Below, piece by piece: positions 1 to 8,565 of a stretch of 64,000 bases of DNA (position 1 is the first letter of the stretch; each line of letters starts with the position of its first letter). Position numbers and translations under genes: made by a program. The notes under the pieces were generated by a model. That model was not told the DNA's origin and did not search any database. It saw nothing but the letters and a program-made list of their open reading frames with translations. Location: the NCBI RefSeq assembly GCF_025857195.1, contig NZ_CP109787.1:313501-377500 (forward strand), written 5' to 3'. Origin of the DNA: Leisingera thetidis (GTDB lineage: Bacteria > Pseudomonadota > Alphaproteobacteria > Rhodobacterales > Rhodobacteraceae).

Positions 1-486
1 GGTTCGGATGCGGCGGCGCCGGACCGGGGCTATGACATGTTCCGGCATATGGCGCAGGCCATGCATTACCACCGCCGCCATTTTGCGGATCCTTCGGTGC
101 TGCCGCCGGGCAAGGTGCTGGAAATGGCAACCATCGATGCGGCCCGCGCCTTGGGCCTGGAACAGGATCTCGGCTCCCTGGAGGCGGGAAAGAAGGCCGA
201 TATCGTGCTGGTGGACATGCGCAAGCCGCATCTGACGCCGCCGGACATGCCGCTGCACGCGATCACCCATTTTGCAAACGCCGCCGATGCAGACACCGTT
301 ATTGCCGACGGGCGGGTTGTTTTGCGCGGGCGTGTTTCCCGGACGCTGGACCCGCAGACCGTCATCGCCGAGGCAACAGAAGCCGCACGGGCGGCAGTAA
401 ACGCGGCCGGGCTTACGGCGCTGCGGCGCGAACCCCAAGGCCTGTGGCGCAATGTCCGAAATCCGGCAGGGACACCCCCGTTGTGA
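1..486 (+). CDS. Amidohydrolase, C-terminal part (partial at window start)
   Basis: The frame is open from the first base and ends with TGA at 484-486, so only the last ~161 residues are present. The visible part matches the C-terminal end of cytosine-deaminase/chlorohydrolase-type amidohydrolases. It has the segment ATIDAARALGL, then LGSLEAGKKADIVLVD, which closes the barrel and begins the second beta-sandwich, then IADGRVVLRG near the end. Such enzymes hydrolyse amino or chloro groups on purines, pyrimidines or triazines using a metal held by residues upstream of this window. The substrate cannot be read here. The downstream neighbour converges on it. Confidence 0.85.
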   Translation, partial: GSDAAAPDRGYDMFRHMAQAMHYHRRHFADPSVLPPGKVLEMATIDAARALGLEQDLGSLEAGKKADIVLVDMRKPHLTPPDMPLHAITHFANAADADTVIADGRVVLRGRVSRTLDPQTVIAEATEAARAAVNAAGLTALRREPQGLWRNVRNPAGTPPL

Positions 487-669
487 ATGAGGCGGCCGCA
501 TCCGGTCCGCGCGACCGGAGCGGCAAGATGCGCGCGGGACACCGCAAGATCTTGCTGCCGTGCCCTGACAGGATGCGGCGCGGCAGGTGTACCGCAGGTA
601 AAGCGCAGAGAGCGGACGGACGGCGCGGCGTCAGCACCGCCGGCGGGTCAGCCGGCCCTGGCCGGTCTG

Positions 670-1341
670 CTAATGCCCCGCGGCGCGGATGAGACCGGCG
701 ATGTCCGCAAAGCCGCGGGCTTCGGCGTGCTGGAGCGGAGTGACGCCGTCATAGTCAGTGATCCCGGTATCGGCTCCGGCTTCGGTCAGGGCGCGCACGG
801 TGGCGGTGTGATCCGGCCCGCCGTCGCCCAGCACCACCGCCTCCATCAGCGCGGTCCAGCCCAGGTTGTTGACGTGGTCCAGCGGCGCGCCGCCGGCAAT
901 CAGGCGGCGGACCACCTCATGGTGGCCCAGATGGGCCGCGGCGATCAGGGCGGTGCCATCATAGACGCTGGTGACGAGGTCGGGGCGGTTGCCCAGTTCC
1001 AGCGCCAGCGAGACCAGTTCCGGATCATCCGCAACCGCGGCGATGGTGAGCACGTCATAGACGCGGTTTTCCAGCGCGTTCATGTCGGCGCCGGCCTCCG
1101 CCAGGGCCCGCAGCGCCGCATCATTGGAGGCAAAGGCGGCGACATGCGCCGGGGTCCGCCCGGCCCGGTCGCGGGCATCGGGATCCGCCCCGGCAGCGGC
1201 CAGGCGGCGGATGGCGGCGGCGTCCCCTTCCTGCGCGGCGAGGTGAAGCCCCTCGTAGCCCGCCAGATCGGCGGCGGAGGGCGGGGTCTGCGCCTGCGCG
1301 GCAGCGGCCAGCAGCAGGAGGCTCAGGAATATGCGCAGCAT
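670..1341 (-). CDS. Exported ankyrin-repeat protein
   Basis: This 223-residue protein starts with a clear signal peptide (MLRIFLSLLLLAAAAQAQ, likely cut after AQA). It continues with about five ankyrin repeats, for example EGLHLAAQEGDAAAIRRL, RTPAHVAAFASNDAALRAL, TALIAAAHLGHHEVVRRL and TPLQHAEARGFADIAGL. Ankyrin repeats mediate protein-protein contact; a periplasmic location is inferred from the signal peptide. It lies 65 bp downstream of the GlcG-like gene on the same strand, so the two may be co-transcribed, although a strong hairpin sits between them. No catalytic domain is visible and the partner is unknown. Confidence 0.85.
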   Translation of the reverse strand: MLRIFLSLLLLAAAAQAQTPPSAADLAGYEGLHLAAQEGDAAAIRRLAAAGADPDARDRAGRTPAHVAAFASNDAALRALAEAGADMNALENRVYDVLTIAAVADDPELVSLALELGNRPDLVTSVYDGTALIAAAHLGHHEVVRRLIAGGAPLDHVNNLGWTALMEAVVLGDGGPDHTATVRALTEAGADTGITDYDGVTPLQHAEARGFADIAGLIRAAGH

Positions 1342-1362
1342 TGACGGGGTCCTTCTTCAGAG

Positions 1363-1397
1363 GCGGCCGGCCCGGGGCGGGCCGGCCGCGGTTTTTT
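1363..1397 (+). terminator. Hairpin with T-run between two minus-strand genes
   Basis: An 11-bp perfect inverted repeat (1363-1373 with 1379-1389) is followed on the + strand by six T residues (1392-1397). That is a textbook intrinsic terminator read left to right, although both flanking genes are on the minus strand. It may block antisense transcription, or act only as an intercistronic hairpin for the minus-strand message. Confidence 0.5.
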
Positions 1398-1406
1398 GCA
1401 AATGGC

Positions 1407-1889
1407 TCACTCGGCGCCGATGGCGTCCAGGCCCGCGCGGACACAGGCGGCGTCGATGTCGCCCGAGGGCGCGCCGCCGGCACCGATGCCGCCGACCAGC
1501 GCGCCGCCGATGCGGATCGGCAGGCCGCCGGCCTGGATCACCAGCCGGCTGTCCATGTCGCGCAGCCCGTCATTCTGCGGGTTGCTGCCGATGAAACCGG
1601 CCAGGCCGGCGGTGTCGCGGCCCATGCTGGCCGAGGTGAAGGCCTTGCCGGTGCTGCTGCCGACGGTGTGCGGCCCGGCGTTGTCGGCGCGCAGGATCAC
1701 CTTGGTCACGCCGCTGCGGGCGACGACGGCGACGCTGACATTGTGGCCGTCGGCGGCGCAGGCCTCAACCGCGGCCTGGGCGGCGGTCCGGGCCATCTCC
1801 AGCGGCAGGTAGGGGGCGGTCGGCAGCGCCTGCGCGGCAGCGGAAACGGGGGCCAGCAGGGCGGCGGCCAGGGTCAGTTTGCGGATCAT
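1407..1889 (-). CDS. Exported GlcG/HbpS-family (heme-binding-like) protein
   Basis: This 160-residue protein has an N-terminal signal peptide (MIRKLTLAAALLAPVSAAAQA). It continues with the GlcG/DUF336 fold: repeated helices, then HNVSVAVVARSGVTKVILR, then a central GKAFTSASMGRDT and a C-terminal IRIGGALVGGIGAGGAPSGD with the glycine-rich turn typical of the family. Family members bind heme or serve as accessory proteins in glycolate and propanediol loci; the role here is not known. The length fits the family. The signal peptide argues for a periplasmic protein. It is transcribed toward the ankyrin gene and may share a message with it. Confidence 0.85.
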   Translation of the reverse strand: MIRKLTLAAALLAPVSAAAQALPTAPYLPLEMARTAAQAAVEACAADGHNVSVAVVARSGVTKVILRADNAGPHTVGSSTGKAFTSASMGRDTAGLAGFIGSNPQNDGLRDMDSRLVIQAGGLPIRIGGALVGGIGAGGAPSGDIDAACVRAGLDAIGAE

Positions 1890-2363
1890 TGCGGTTTTCC
1901 TTCTTGTCTGATGGGGGCACCCTAGCGGCAGGCCCGCGGGCCGGGTATTGGTAGGGCTTGCAGCGGTCCCGGTAGTTCTACGGAGTGCCGGGCATCTCCG
2001 GCGGCAGCCGGATCAGATCGGCGCGCGGCTGCTGGAGCAGCAATTGCCCCCCTGTTCTTCATGACCTGCCATCCCGCTGTTCAGTTCGTTTCCTGCCCTT
2101 TCAGATGCGTCCTGCAGCATGGCGACCGGCCAGCGGCGCCGCCTTCCGCGCCTTGCGGCCGAAACGAGCCATTGCCAGCCAGGGGCAGGCGAATCTGTCT
2201 TAGGCAGTGCGGCCTGCCTCACCAGCGGGAAGGTATTGGCATGATGTATTTGTTCTGTTTAATCATATATTACAAGCTATTAGAAAGAATATAATAAATA
2301 ATTTGATATTTTATTTAGGACCGGTACTCTGCTTGTCATCGAATGGGCAGGAAAGGCGAGCCT
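1890..2363. promoter_or_regulatory. Divergent intergenic region with AT-rich promoter
   Basis: No convincing gene is seen. The segment 2230-2330 is strikingly AT-rich compared with its surroundings and probably holds the promoter of the + strand operon starting at 2364. It contains ATTTGATATTTTAT at 2301-2314. Twelve of these 14 positions match the minus-strand reading of 10609-10622, upstream of the aminotransferase gene, so it is a possible shared operator for one of the GntR regulators. Confidence 0.45.
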
Positions 2364-3095
2364 ATGGCACAACAGTTGAAACTGGGTCTTCTGACCCCAT
2401 CCTCCAACACCATCATGGAGCCGCAATCGGCGGCGGTTCTGGCCGGGCTGGACCATGTGTCGGTGCATTTCGGGCGGTTCCGGGTGACGGAAATCTCGAT
2501 GAGCGGCGATGCGCTGGGACAGTTCAAGTTCGCCCCGCAGCTGGCCGCGGCGGAGCTGCTGGCCGATGCGCGGATGGATGTGATCGCCTGGGGCGGCACC
2601 TCCGGCAGCTGGCTGGGCCGGGCCAATGACGAGGAGCTGGTGCGCCAGATCGAGGCCCGCTGCGGCGTGCCGTCGACCACCTCGACGCTGGCGCTGTTCG
2701 CCGCCTTCGAGGCGCTGGGGGTCAAGAGCTACGGGCTGGTGACACCCTATCTCACGGAAATCCAGGAGCCGATCCTGAGGAATTTCGCGGCCGAGGGATA
2801 CCGCTGCACCGGCGACCGGCGGCTGGAGGATCCCGGCAACTATTCCTTTGCCGAATACGGCGAGGCGCAGATTGCCGACATGGTGCGCGAAGTGGCAGAG
2901 GGCAAGCCGGACGCGATTGCCATCCAGTGCACGAATTTCAACGGCACCCGGATCGCGCCGGCGCTGGAGGAGGAGCTGGGCATTCCGGTGCTGGACAGCG
3001 TCGCCTTCACGATCTGGCACTGCATGAAACTGGCCGGGGCGGACCCCCGCCAGGTCACGGGATGGGGGCGCCTGTTCCGCGACGGCGGGGCCTAG
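2364..3095 (+). CDS. Asp/Glu racemase superfamily protein, arylmalonate decarboxylase / maleate isomerase-like
   Basis: The start chosen is ATG 2364, with a purine-rich GGAAAGGCGAG just upstream, rather than ATG 2343. This gives a 243-residue protein. The N-terminal LLTPSSNTIMEP (residues 9-20) is the classic PSSN motif of maleate isomerase and arylmalonate decarboxylase. The first catalytic cysteine of racemases is replaced by the G-T-S motif at 78-80. The second cysteine is present as IQCTNFNG (C189). That one-cysteine layout resembles arylmalonate decarboxylase, so a decarboxylase or isomerase acting on a small dicarboxylate is inferred. It heads an apparent operon with a TRAP transporter and an amidase, which suggests that the imported compound or its product is the substrate. 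Confidence 0.8.
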   Translation: MAQQLKLGLLTPSSNTIMEPQSAAVLAGLDHVSVHFGRFRVTEISMSGDALGQFKFAPQLAAAELLADARMDVIAWGGTSGSWLGRANDEELVRQIEARCGVPSTTSTLALFAAFEALGVKSYGLVTPYLTEIQEPILRNFAAEGYRCTGDRRLEDPGNYSFAEYGEAQIADMVREVAEGKPDAIAIQCTNFNGTRIAPALEEELGIPVLDSVAFTIWHCMKLAGADPRQVTGWGRLFRDGGA

Positions 3096-3174
3096 GCGCC
3101 GCCGTTCCGACGGTCCGGCACGGCCGCCGCAGAAGCGGCCGGCGGGGCAATTGCAATCCAACAAGGAGATGAAA

Positions 3175-4206
3175 ATGAAGAAGACCATGCAATGGGCAAC
3201 GGCTGCGGTGCTGACCGCGGCCGCCGGCGGAGCCGTGGCCGGAACCTATGATCTCAAGGTGCTGGGGCAGCCGGTGGCGACCGGGCTGATCCAGAAGAAC
3301 GTGGAGCAGCCGTTCTTCGAGAACTTCGCGGAACGCTCAGGCCTGGATGCCGCCGCGGATTACAAGCCGCTGGACGTGACCGGCATCAAGGACACCGAAC
3401 AGCTGCGCATCCTCAAGGCCGGGCTGTTCGACATCGTGTCGCTGCGGATGTCGCAGATATCGCGCGATGAACCGACCATCCTGGGCCTTGATCTGGTCGG
3501 GCTGAACCCGGATTACGAGACCGGCCGCAAGACGGTTGCGGCCTTTGAGGACGCGGTGGATGCGCAGCTGCAGGCCAAGTTCAACACCAAGCTGCTGGGG
3601 GTGTGGCCGTTCGGCCCGCAGGTGCTTTTCTGCAAGCCGGAAATCGGCGAGCTGAGCGATCTGAAGGGCAAGAAGGTGCGGGTCTATGACCAGAACCTGG
3701 CCAATTTCGTCGCTTCGGTCGGCGGCACCCCGGTGCCGATCGGGTTCCCGGACGTGCATCAGTCGCTGGCCCGCGGGGTGGTGGATTGCGCCATCACCGG
3801 CCCCAGCTCTGCCAACTCGGCCGGCTGGCCCGAGGTCACAGGCTACATGCTGCCGGTCGCCTTCCAGCTGGCGCTGAACGGCTATGGCATCAATCTGGAC
3901 ACCTACAACGCGATGGCGCCGGAGGACCAGAAGAAGCTGGAAGCCGCCTTTGACGGGCTGGTGGATGAGATCTGGGCCTATTCGGAGGAACTGTTCGATG
4001 ATGCGGTGCGCTGCAATGTCGGCGACAGCCCCTGCGAGACGGTCAAATCCTATGAGCTGAAACTGGTGCCGGTCAGCGACGGCGACCGCAAGATCATCGG
4101 CAACGCGGTGACAGAGATTTCCTTCCCGGCCTGGGCGGAAGTCTGCGATGCCACCAACGCCAGCTGCTCGGCCGACTGGAAGGCTGCTCTGGGCCAGTCC
4201 AACTGA
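3175..4206 (+). CDS. TRAP transporter substrate-binding protein (DctP family)
   Basis: The 343-residue protein has a signal peptide (MKKTMQWATAAVLTAAAGGAVAG) and then a DctP/TAXI-like binding fold with ELSDLKGKKVRVYDQNLANF and a VDCAITGPSSAN segment, as usual for periplasmic TRAP receptors. ATG 3175 is preferred because AAGGAG at 3163-3168 is 6 nt upstream; ATG 3169 abuts the same site. It binds an organic acid in the periplasm and hands it to the membrane components encoded next. The ligand is not readable, but its neighbours (arylmalonate-decarboxylase-like enzyme and amidase) suggest a carboxylate, possibly with an amide group. Confidence 0.93.
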   Translation: MKKTMQWATAAVLTAAAGGAVAGTYDLKVLGQPVATGLIQKNVEQPFFENFAERSGLDAAADYKPLDVTGIKDTEQLRILKAGLFDIVSLRMSQISRDEPTILGLDLVGLNPDYETGRKTVAAFEDAVDAQLQAKFNTKLLGVWPFGPQVLFCKPEIGELSDLKGKKVRVYDQNLANFVASVGGTPVPIGFPDVHQSLARGVVDCAITGPSSANSAGWPEVTGYMLPVAFQLALNGYGINLDTYNAMAPEDQKKLEAAFDGLVDEIWAYSEELFDDAVRCNVGDSPCETVKSYELKLVPVSDGDRKIIGNAVTEISFPAWAEVCDATNASCSADWKAALGQSN

Positions 4207-4213
4207 TCAAGGA

Positions 4214-4243
4214 CCGGAAGGCGGCCGCGGCGCCGCCTTCCGG
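4214..4243 (+). other. Intercistronic hairpin between TRAP receptor and permease genes
   Basis: A perfect 12-bp stem (4214-4225 with 4232-4243) with a 6-nt loop lies in the 61-bp gap between the receptor gene and the small permease gene, without a following T-run. Such hairpins often stabilise the upstream message, so that more receptor than permease is made; that function is inferred. Confidence 0.55.
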
Positions 4244-4267
4244 CGCATCCCAAGAGGACGTCCCCCA

Positions 4268-4822
4268 ATGAATTATCTTGCTCAGCTGGCCAGCCGCCTG
4301 TTCGGCGCTGCGCTGGTCGCTCTTTCTATTTTCGTCTCGATCGAAACCCTGTCCCGGAAACTGTTCAACTTCTCCTTTGAAGGCGCCGATGAACTGGGCG
4401 GCTACGTGCTGGCGGTCGGCTCCAGCCTCGCCTTTGCAGTGGCGCTGGTGGACCGGGCGCATATCCGCATCGACGTGCTGCACGCGCGGTTTCCGGCCCG
4501 GCTGCAGGCCATCATGGACTGGATCTCGATCGTGTCGATCGCCGGTTTCGGCCTGTTCATCCTCTATGTCGGGCGCATCGTGATCGATGACACGCTCAGC
4601 TACGGCAGCACCGCGCCGACCCCCTGGGCGACGCCGCTGATCTATCCGCAGGCGGCCTGGTACGCAGCGCTCTGCCTGTTTGCGCTCTGTGCCATCTGGC
4701 TGGCCGGCAAGGCCACGCTGATGGTGGCGACCGGCCGTCTGGGCCAGGTTTCTGCCGCCTTCCACCCGAAAGGCGCCATCGAGGAGCTCGAAGAGGAAAT
4801 GAGCGACCTCGAACGCCGCTGA
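4268..4822 (+). CDS. TRAP transporter small permease (DctQ family)
   Basis: This 184-residue membrane protein has four predicted transmembrane segments. The features include LFGAALVALSIFVSIETLSRKLF at the start, GADELGGYVLAVGSSLAFAVAL in the second segment and HIRIDVLHARFP in the conserved loop. The start is the ATG at 4268; the longer open frame overlaps the upstream gene. It pairs with the large permease encoded 54 bp downstream to form the sodium-driven transporter. Both length and motifs are normal for DctQ. Confidence 0.92.
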   Translation: MNYLAQLASRLFGAALVALSIFVSIETLSRKLFNFSFEGADELGGYVLAVGSSLAFAVALVDRAHIRIDVLHARFPARLQAIMDWISIVSIAGFGLFILYVGRIVIDDTLSYGSTAPTPWATPLIYPQAAWYAALCLFALCAIWLAGKATLMVATGRLGQVSAAFHPKGAIEELEEEMSDLERR

Positions 4823-4876
4823 CGGCACACCGCCGGCGGGGAGGCCGGCGGGACATTTTCCGCGAAAGGGAGAACT

Positions 4877-6184
4877 ATGGGAATCGTATCGGTATTTGCG
4901 GGCTTCTTCAGCATGATGGGCCTGCTCCTCATGAGCTTCCCCATCGCCGTCATCATGGTGGTGCTGGGAGTGATCGGCGGGGTCATGCTGTACGGCTGGC
5001 CGCTGCTGAACTCGATGGGTCCGGTGATCTGGGGCGTGCAGAATGAGAACATCCTGACGGCGGTGCCGCTGTTCATCCTGCTGGGCGAACTGCTGCTGCG
5101 CAGCGGCATCGCCGACCGGATGTACGGCGCGCTGGCGCTGTGGCTGGGACGGCTGCCCGGCGGGCTGCTGCACACCAACATCGGCTGCTGCTCGCTGTTT
5201 GCGGCCACGTCGGGCTCGTCGGTGGCAACGGCCGCGACGGTCGGCACGGTGGCGCTGCCGGCGCTGAAGAGCCGCGGTTACGGCGCCCGCCAGGCGCTGG
5301 GCTCGCTGGCGGCAGGCGGCACGCTGGGCATCCTGATCCCGCCCAGTGTCAACCTGCTGATCTATGGCTCGCTGGCCAATGAATCGATCGGCCGGCTGTT
5401 CATCGCGGGCATCGTGCCGGGGCTGGCGCTGACGCTCTTGTTCATGGTCTATATCGCGGTGGAGTCGAAGTTCCTGCCGGGGGCCGAGGGGCAGGCCGAA
5501 CAGAAGGTGCCGCTGTCCGAGCGCATCGCAGCACTTGTGCATCTGGTGCCGCCGGCGGTGATCTTTGCCATCGTCATGGGCTCGATCTATTTCGGCATCG
5601 CGACGCCGACCGAATCCGCAGCGCTTGGCGTGGTGGCGGCGCTGGCGTTTGCCTGGCGCGAGGGCAAGCTGAGCGTCGAGTTCTTCGACAACTGCTTCCG
5701 CCAGACCGCCAAGACGACGGGCATGATCCTGCTGATCATCACCGCTGCCTTCATGCTGAACGTGACGCTGGCGCTGGGCGGCATTGCGCAGACGATGACC
5801 GGATGGGTGGCCTCCTTCGGGCTGTCGCCGGCGGGCCTGCTGATGGCCTTGATCGTCTTCTACCTGTTCCTGGGCATGTTCATGGACGTGCTGTCGATGC
5901 AGGTGCTGACGATCCCGGTGGCGCTGCCGATCATCACCGCCGCGGGCATCGACCCGATCTGGTTCGGCATCTTCATCGTGCTGATGTGCGAGCTGGGCAT
6001 GATCACTCCGCCGGTGGGGATGAACCTTTATGTGGTGCAGGGGGTGCGCAAGGACGGCGGGCCGTTCCGCGACGTGGTGCAGGGCGCGATCCCCTATGCG
6101 CTGATCATGGTGCTGTTCACCCTGCTGCTGATCGCGGTGCCGGATCTGGTGCTGTGGCTGCCCAATTCGATGATGGGGCACTGA
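4877..6184 (+). CDS. TRAP transporter large permease (DctM family)
   Basis: This 435-residue polytopic protein has the DctM signatures: AVPLFILLGELLLRSGIA, GSSVATAATVGTVALPAL and GGTLGILIPPSVNLLIYG in the first half, with the matching repeat ATPTESAALGVVAAL and ITPPVGMNLYVVQGV in the second half. It forms the substrate channel of the TRAP transporter with the preceding DctQ protein. A ribosome binding site (AAAGGGAGA) precedes the ATG. The amidase gene follows after 3 bp, so the two are translationally close and clearly in one operon. Confidence 0.95.
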   Translation: MGIVSVFAGFFSMMGLLLMSFPIAVIMVVLGVIGGVMLYGWPLLNSMGPVIWGVQNENILTAVPLFILLGELLLRSGIADRMYGALALWLGRLPGGLLHTNIGCCSLFAATSGSSVATAATVGTVALPALKSRGYGARQALGSLAAGGTLGILIPPSVNLLIYGSLANESIGRLFIAGIVPGLALTLLFMVYIAVESKFLPGAEGQAEQKVPLSERIAALVHLVPPAVIFAIVMGSIYFGIATPTESAALGVVAALAFAWREGKLSVEFFDNCFRQTAKTTGMILLIITAAFMLNVTLALGGIAQTMTGWVASFGLSPAGLLMALIVFYLFLGMFMDVLSMQVLTIPVALPIITAAGIDPIWFGIFIVLMCELGMITPPVGMNLYVVQGVRKDGGPFRDVVQGAIPYALIMVLFTLLLIAVPDLVLWLPNSMMGH

Positions 6185-6187
6185 GCC

Positions 6188-7582
6188 ATGGCGGGTGATT
6201 TCTGGCGCCTTGGCGCGGGCGGCTTGAGCGATGCCTATGTTCGGCAAGAGGCCTGCCCGGTGCAGGTGATTGCAGAGCTGCGCGAGAGGATCGCGCGGCT
6301 CAACCCCGGGATCAACGCCTATGCGGCGCTGGCCCCGGACCTGGAGGCGCAGGCCGAAGAGAGCGCGGAGCGGCTGCGGCAGGGCCGGGCGCAGTCGCCG
6401 CTGGAGGGCGTGCCGGTTGCGCTGAAGGACAATCTGGTGATGCGCGGGCTGCCCGCCGCCTGGGGCGGCGAGGTGTTCGACGCGGTGCAGACCCGCGATG
6501 AGCTGCCGGTGCAGCGGCTGCGCGCTGCGGGTGCGATCCTCATCGGCAAGACAACTTGCCCGGAGTTCGCGGTGGAGGGCTATACCGCGAGCCGCACGTT
6601 CGGGGTGACGCGCAACCCGTGGAACCCGGAGCTGACGCCCGGCGGTTCCTCGGGCGGGGCGGTGGCGGCGGTCGCGGCCGGGCTGGCGGCGGCGGCGCTG
6701 GGAACCGACGGCGGCGGCTCGATCCGGCGGCCGGCCGGGCATACCGGGCTGTTCGGGCTGAAGCCTACCATCGGCGCCGTCCCCCGGCACGGCGGGTTGC
6801 CGCAGATCCTGATGGATTTCGAGGTGGCGGGACCGCTGGCGCGCTCGGCCCGCGACCTGCGGCTGATGTTCGGGGTGCTGACAGGAGCCGGTCGGGCCGA
6901 CCCGGCCTCGCGCGGGCGGCTTCCGGTGTCTCCGGCGCGACGCAGTCTGAAAGTGCTGTATGTGGAGACCTTCGGGGACAACCCCTGCGACCCGGCGATC
7001 CGGCACTCCGCGCGGGCGGCGGCGGACGTGCTGGCGTCGCTGGGGCATGAGGTGACGGCGGGCCCGCTGCCGTTTGATCTGGCGCCGCTGGACCGGTTCT
7101 GGGGCAGTTTTGCGCAGATCGGGCTCGCGCATCTGGCCGCCACGGTGCCGGCGATGGCAGAGCGTGCCTCGCCGCAGTACCTGGAGATGGCGGCCCGGGG
7201 CAGCGGCATTCCGGCGCCAGACCTGTTTGCGGCGCTGGAGGAGGTGCGCAGGCTGCGCTCGTCGGTGTCGCAGGCGTTCGGGGAGTGGGATGTGATGGTG
7301 ACGCCTTCGGCGGCGGCGCAGCCCTGGCCGGCCGCCGAAGCCTACCCGCCGGTGATCGACGGGCAGGCAGCCGGGCCGCGCGGCCACGCCGTTTATACCG
7401 GCTGGGTCAACGCCAGCGGCCATCCCGGGCTGGCGGTGCCGGTGCAGCCGGATGCCGCCGGGCTGCCCATTGGCATCCAGCTGGTCGGAGATCTGCACAG
7501 CGAGGACCTTCTGTTGTCGTTGGCCGAGGAAATGGAGCAGGCGGGCGGCGGCTGGCGCTGGCCGCGCTACGCGCTCGGCTGA
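6188..7582 (+). CDS. Amidase (amidase-signature family)
   Basis: This 464-residue enzyme hydrolyses a carboxamide to acid and ammonia. The Ser-cisSer-Lys triad is visible as K80 (VALKDN), S154 (PGGSSGG) and S178 (GGGSIRRPAG), with the S154-S178 spacing of 24 that is typical of the family. A GLFGLKPT segment follows. It is the last gene of the + strand module and begins 3 bp after the TRAP permease stop, so it probably acts on the imported compound or on a product of the decarboxylase-like enzyme. The exact substrate (amide, ureido acid or carbamoyl compound) cannot be told from these motifs. A strong hairpin follows the stop. Confidence 0.92.
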   Translation: MAGDFWRLGAGGLSDAYVRQEACPVQVIAELRERIARLNPGINAYAALAPDLEAQAEESAERLRQGRAQSPLEGVPVALKDNLVMRGLPAAWGGEVFDAVQTRDELPVQRLRAAGAILIGKTTCPEFAVEGYTASRTFGVTRNPWNPELTPGGSSGGAVAAVAAGLAAAALGTDGGGSIRRPAGHTGLFGLKPTIGAVPRHGGLPQILMDFEVAGPLARSARDLRLMFGVLTGAGRADPASRGRLPVSPARRSLKVLYVETFGDNPCDPAIRHSARAAADVLASLGHEVTAGPLPFDLAPLDRFWGSFAQIGLAHLAATVPAMAERASPQYLEMAARGSGIPAPDLFAALEEVRRLRSSVSQAFGEWDVMVTPSAAAQPWPAAEAYPPVIDGQAAGPRGHAVYTGWVNASGHPGLAVPVQPDAAGLPIGIQLVGDLHSEDLLLSLAEEMEQAGGGWRWPRYALG

Positions 7583-7594
7583 CGCCGGGCGCCG

Positions 7595-7626
7595 GGCCGC
7601 TGCCGCTTCCTCCGGCGGCAGCGGCC
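7595..7626. terminator. Convergent hairpin terminator
   Basis: An 11-bp perfect inverted repeat (7595-7605 with 7616-7626) with a 10-nt loop lies between the converging amidase and hydratase genes. The T-run is only short, so termination efficiency is uncertain. Confidence 0.55.
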
Positions 7627-7634
7627 GAATTTGC

Positions 7635-8396
7635 TCAGGGGAAGGCGGCGGACACTTCGCCCAGGCCTTCGATCCAGCCTTTCACCCTGGTTCCGGCCTC
7701 GATATAGGGCAGGCCGTTCAATGAGCCGGTGATCGCCACATGGCCCGGCTGCAGCCCGCCGCAATGGCTGCCGGTCATTTCCGCCAGCTTGCAGAAGTTT
7801 TCAAACGCATCGCCGCCGGGCACCGGCACCGTGCCGTCCAGCACGCGGGTATCGCCGAAATCCAGCGTGGCGGTGGCGCGGGTGAGGTCCAGATCGTGCC
7901 AGTCCGCCCGTTCCGGCCCCACCACCAGCCCGCCGTTCAGCTGGTTGTCTGCCAGCCGAAGCATCGGCGAGGCGGCCTCGGCATCCGCGAGCCGGGTAAG
8001 CACCACCTCGATCACCGGCACCAGCGAGACGCAGTCCCGCAGCCGCTGGCGGTAATCAGCTGTGCCGGGCTGCGGCAGCGGGCGCAGGATCTTGAAGCCG
8101 ATCTCCAGCTCGATGCCGATCCGCTCGCCCTCCGGCGCGGGGAAGCTCTGCCCTGAGGGCCGGATGTCCGCCGCATAGATTGGCGCCATGATCACCGGCT
8201 GGCCCGGCTTGCACGCCACCTTGAAAGCGCCGGCAGGGCCGAAGCGCCGGGCAAGCGTCTGCTGAACCTGGTAGGCTTCGGCGGCGGTGACTGGCCCGGA
8301 ACGGTCGAAGCTCAGGTCCGTTTTGGGGCCGCTTTCGCGGCTGCGGATCAACGCGGCGGCCAGCGCCTGTGCCTTGTCTGTAAGGGAGTCTGTCAT
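7635..8396 (-). CDS. 2-keto-4-pentenoate hydratase / fumarylacetoacetate hydrolase-like protein
   Basis: ATG at 8396 gives a 253-residue protein, which is the family length. AGAAAGG lies just upstream on the minus strand, whereas the longer open frame starts inside the promoter region. The central GIELEIGFKILRPL carries the acidic metal ligands of the MhpD/FAH fold, and near the C-terminus is HVAITGSLNGLPYIEAGTRV. Family members hydrate dienoates or cleave C-C bonds in acylpyruvates, with a divalent metal. The gene is convergent with the amidase and divergent from a GntR regulator, which probably controls it. The substrate is unknown. Confidence 0.85.
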   Translation of the reverse strand: MTDSLTDKAQALAAALIRSRESGPKTDLSFDRSGPVTAAEAYQVQQTLARRFGPAGAFKVACKPGQPVIMAPIYAADIRPSGQSFPAPEGERIGIELEIGFKILRPLPQPGTADYRQRLRDCVSLVPVIEVVLTRLADAEAASPMLRLADNQLNGGLVVGPERADWHDLDLTRATATLDFGDTRVLDGTVPVPGGDAFENFCKLAEMTGSHCGGLQPGHVAITGSLNGLPYIEAGTRVKGWIEGLGEVSAAFP

Positions 8397-8565
8397 GTTT
8401 GCCTTTCTGGTTTCCGGCTGCAGCCGTGGGGATTTGATTAGTGATACGATTGGGGGCACTGCGTTGATAAGCCGGGACAAACAGCTTAATTGACCCGGCA
8501 GGACGCAGATGCGTAAATGTCAGCGTGCCCCGGTGTGCCCGGGGCCGGAACAGGGAAGACACGGT

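Noticed and set aside
4094..7498. 1134-codon minus-strand open frame
   Set aside because: It is the antisense shadow of the TRAP permease and amidase genes. Its composition is Arg/His/Gln-rich and it has no domain; high G+C removes stops.
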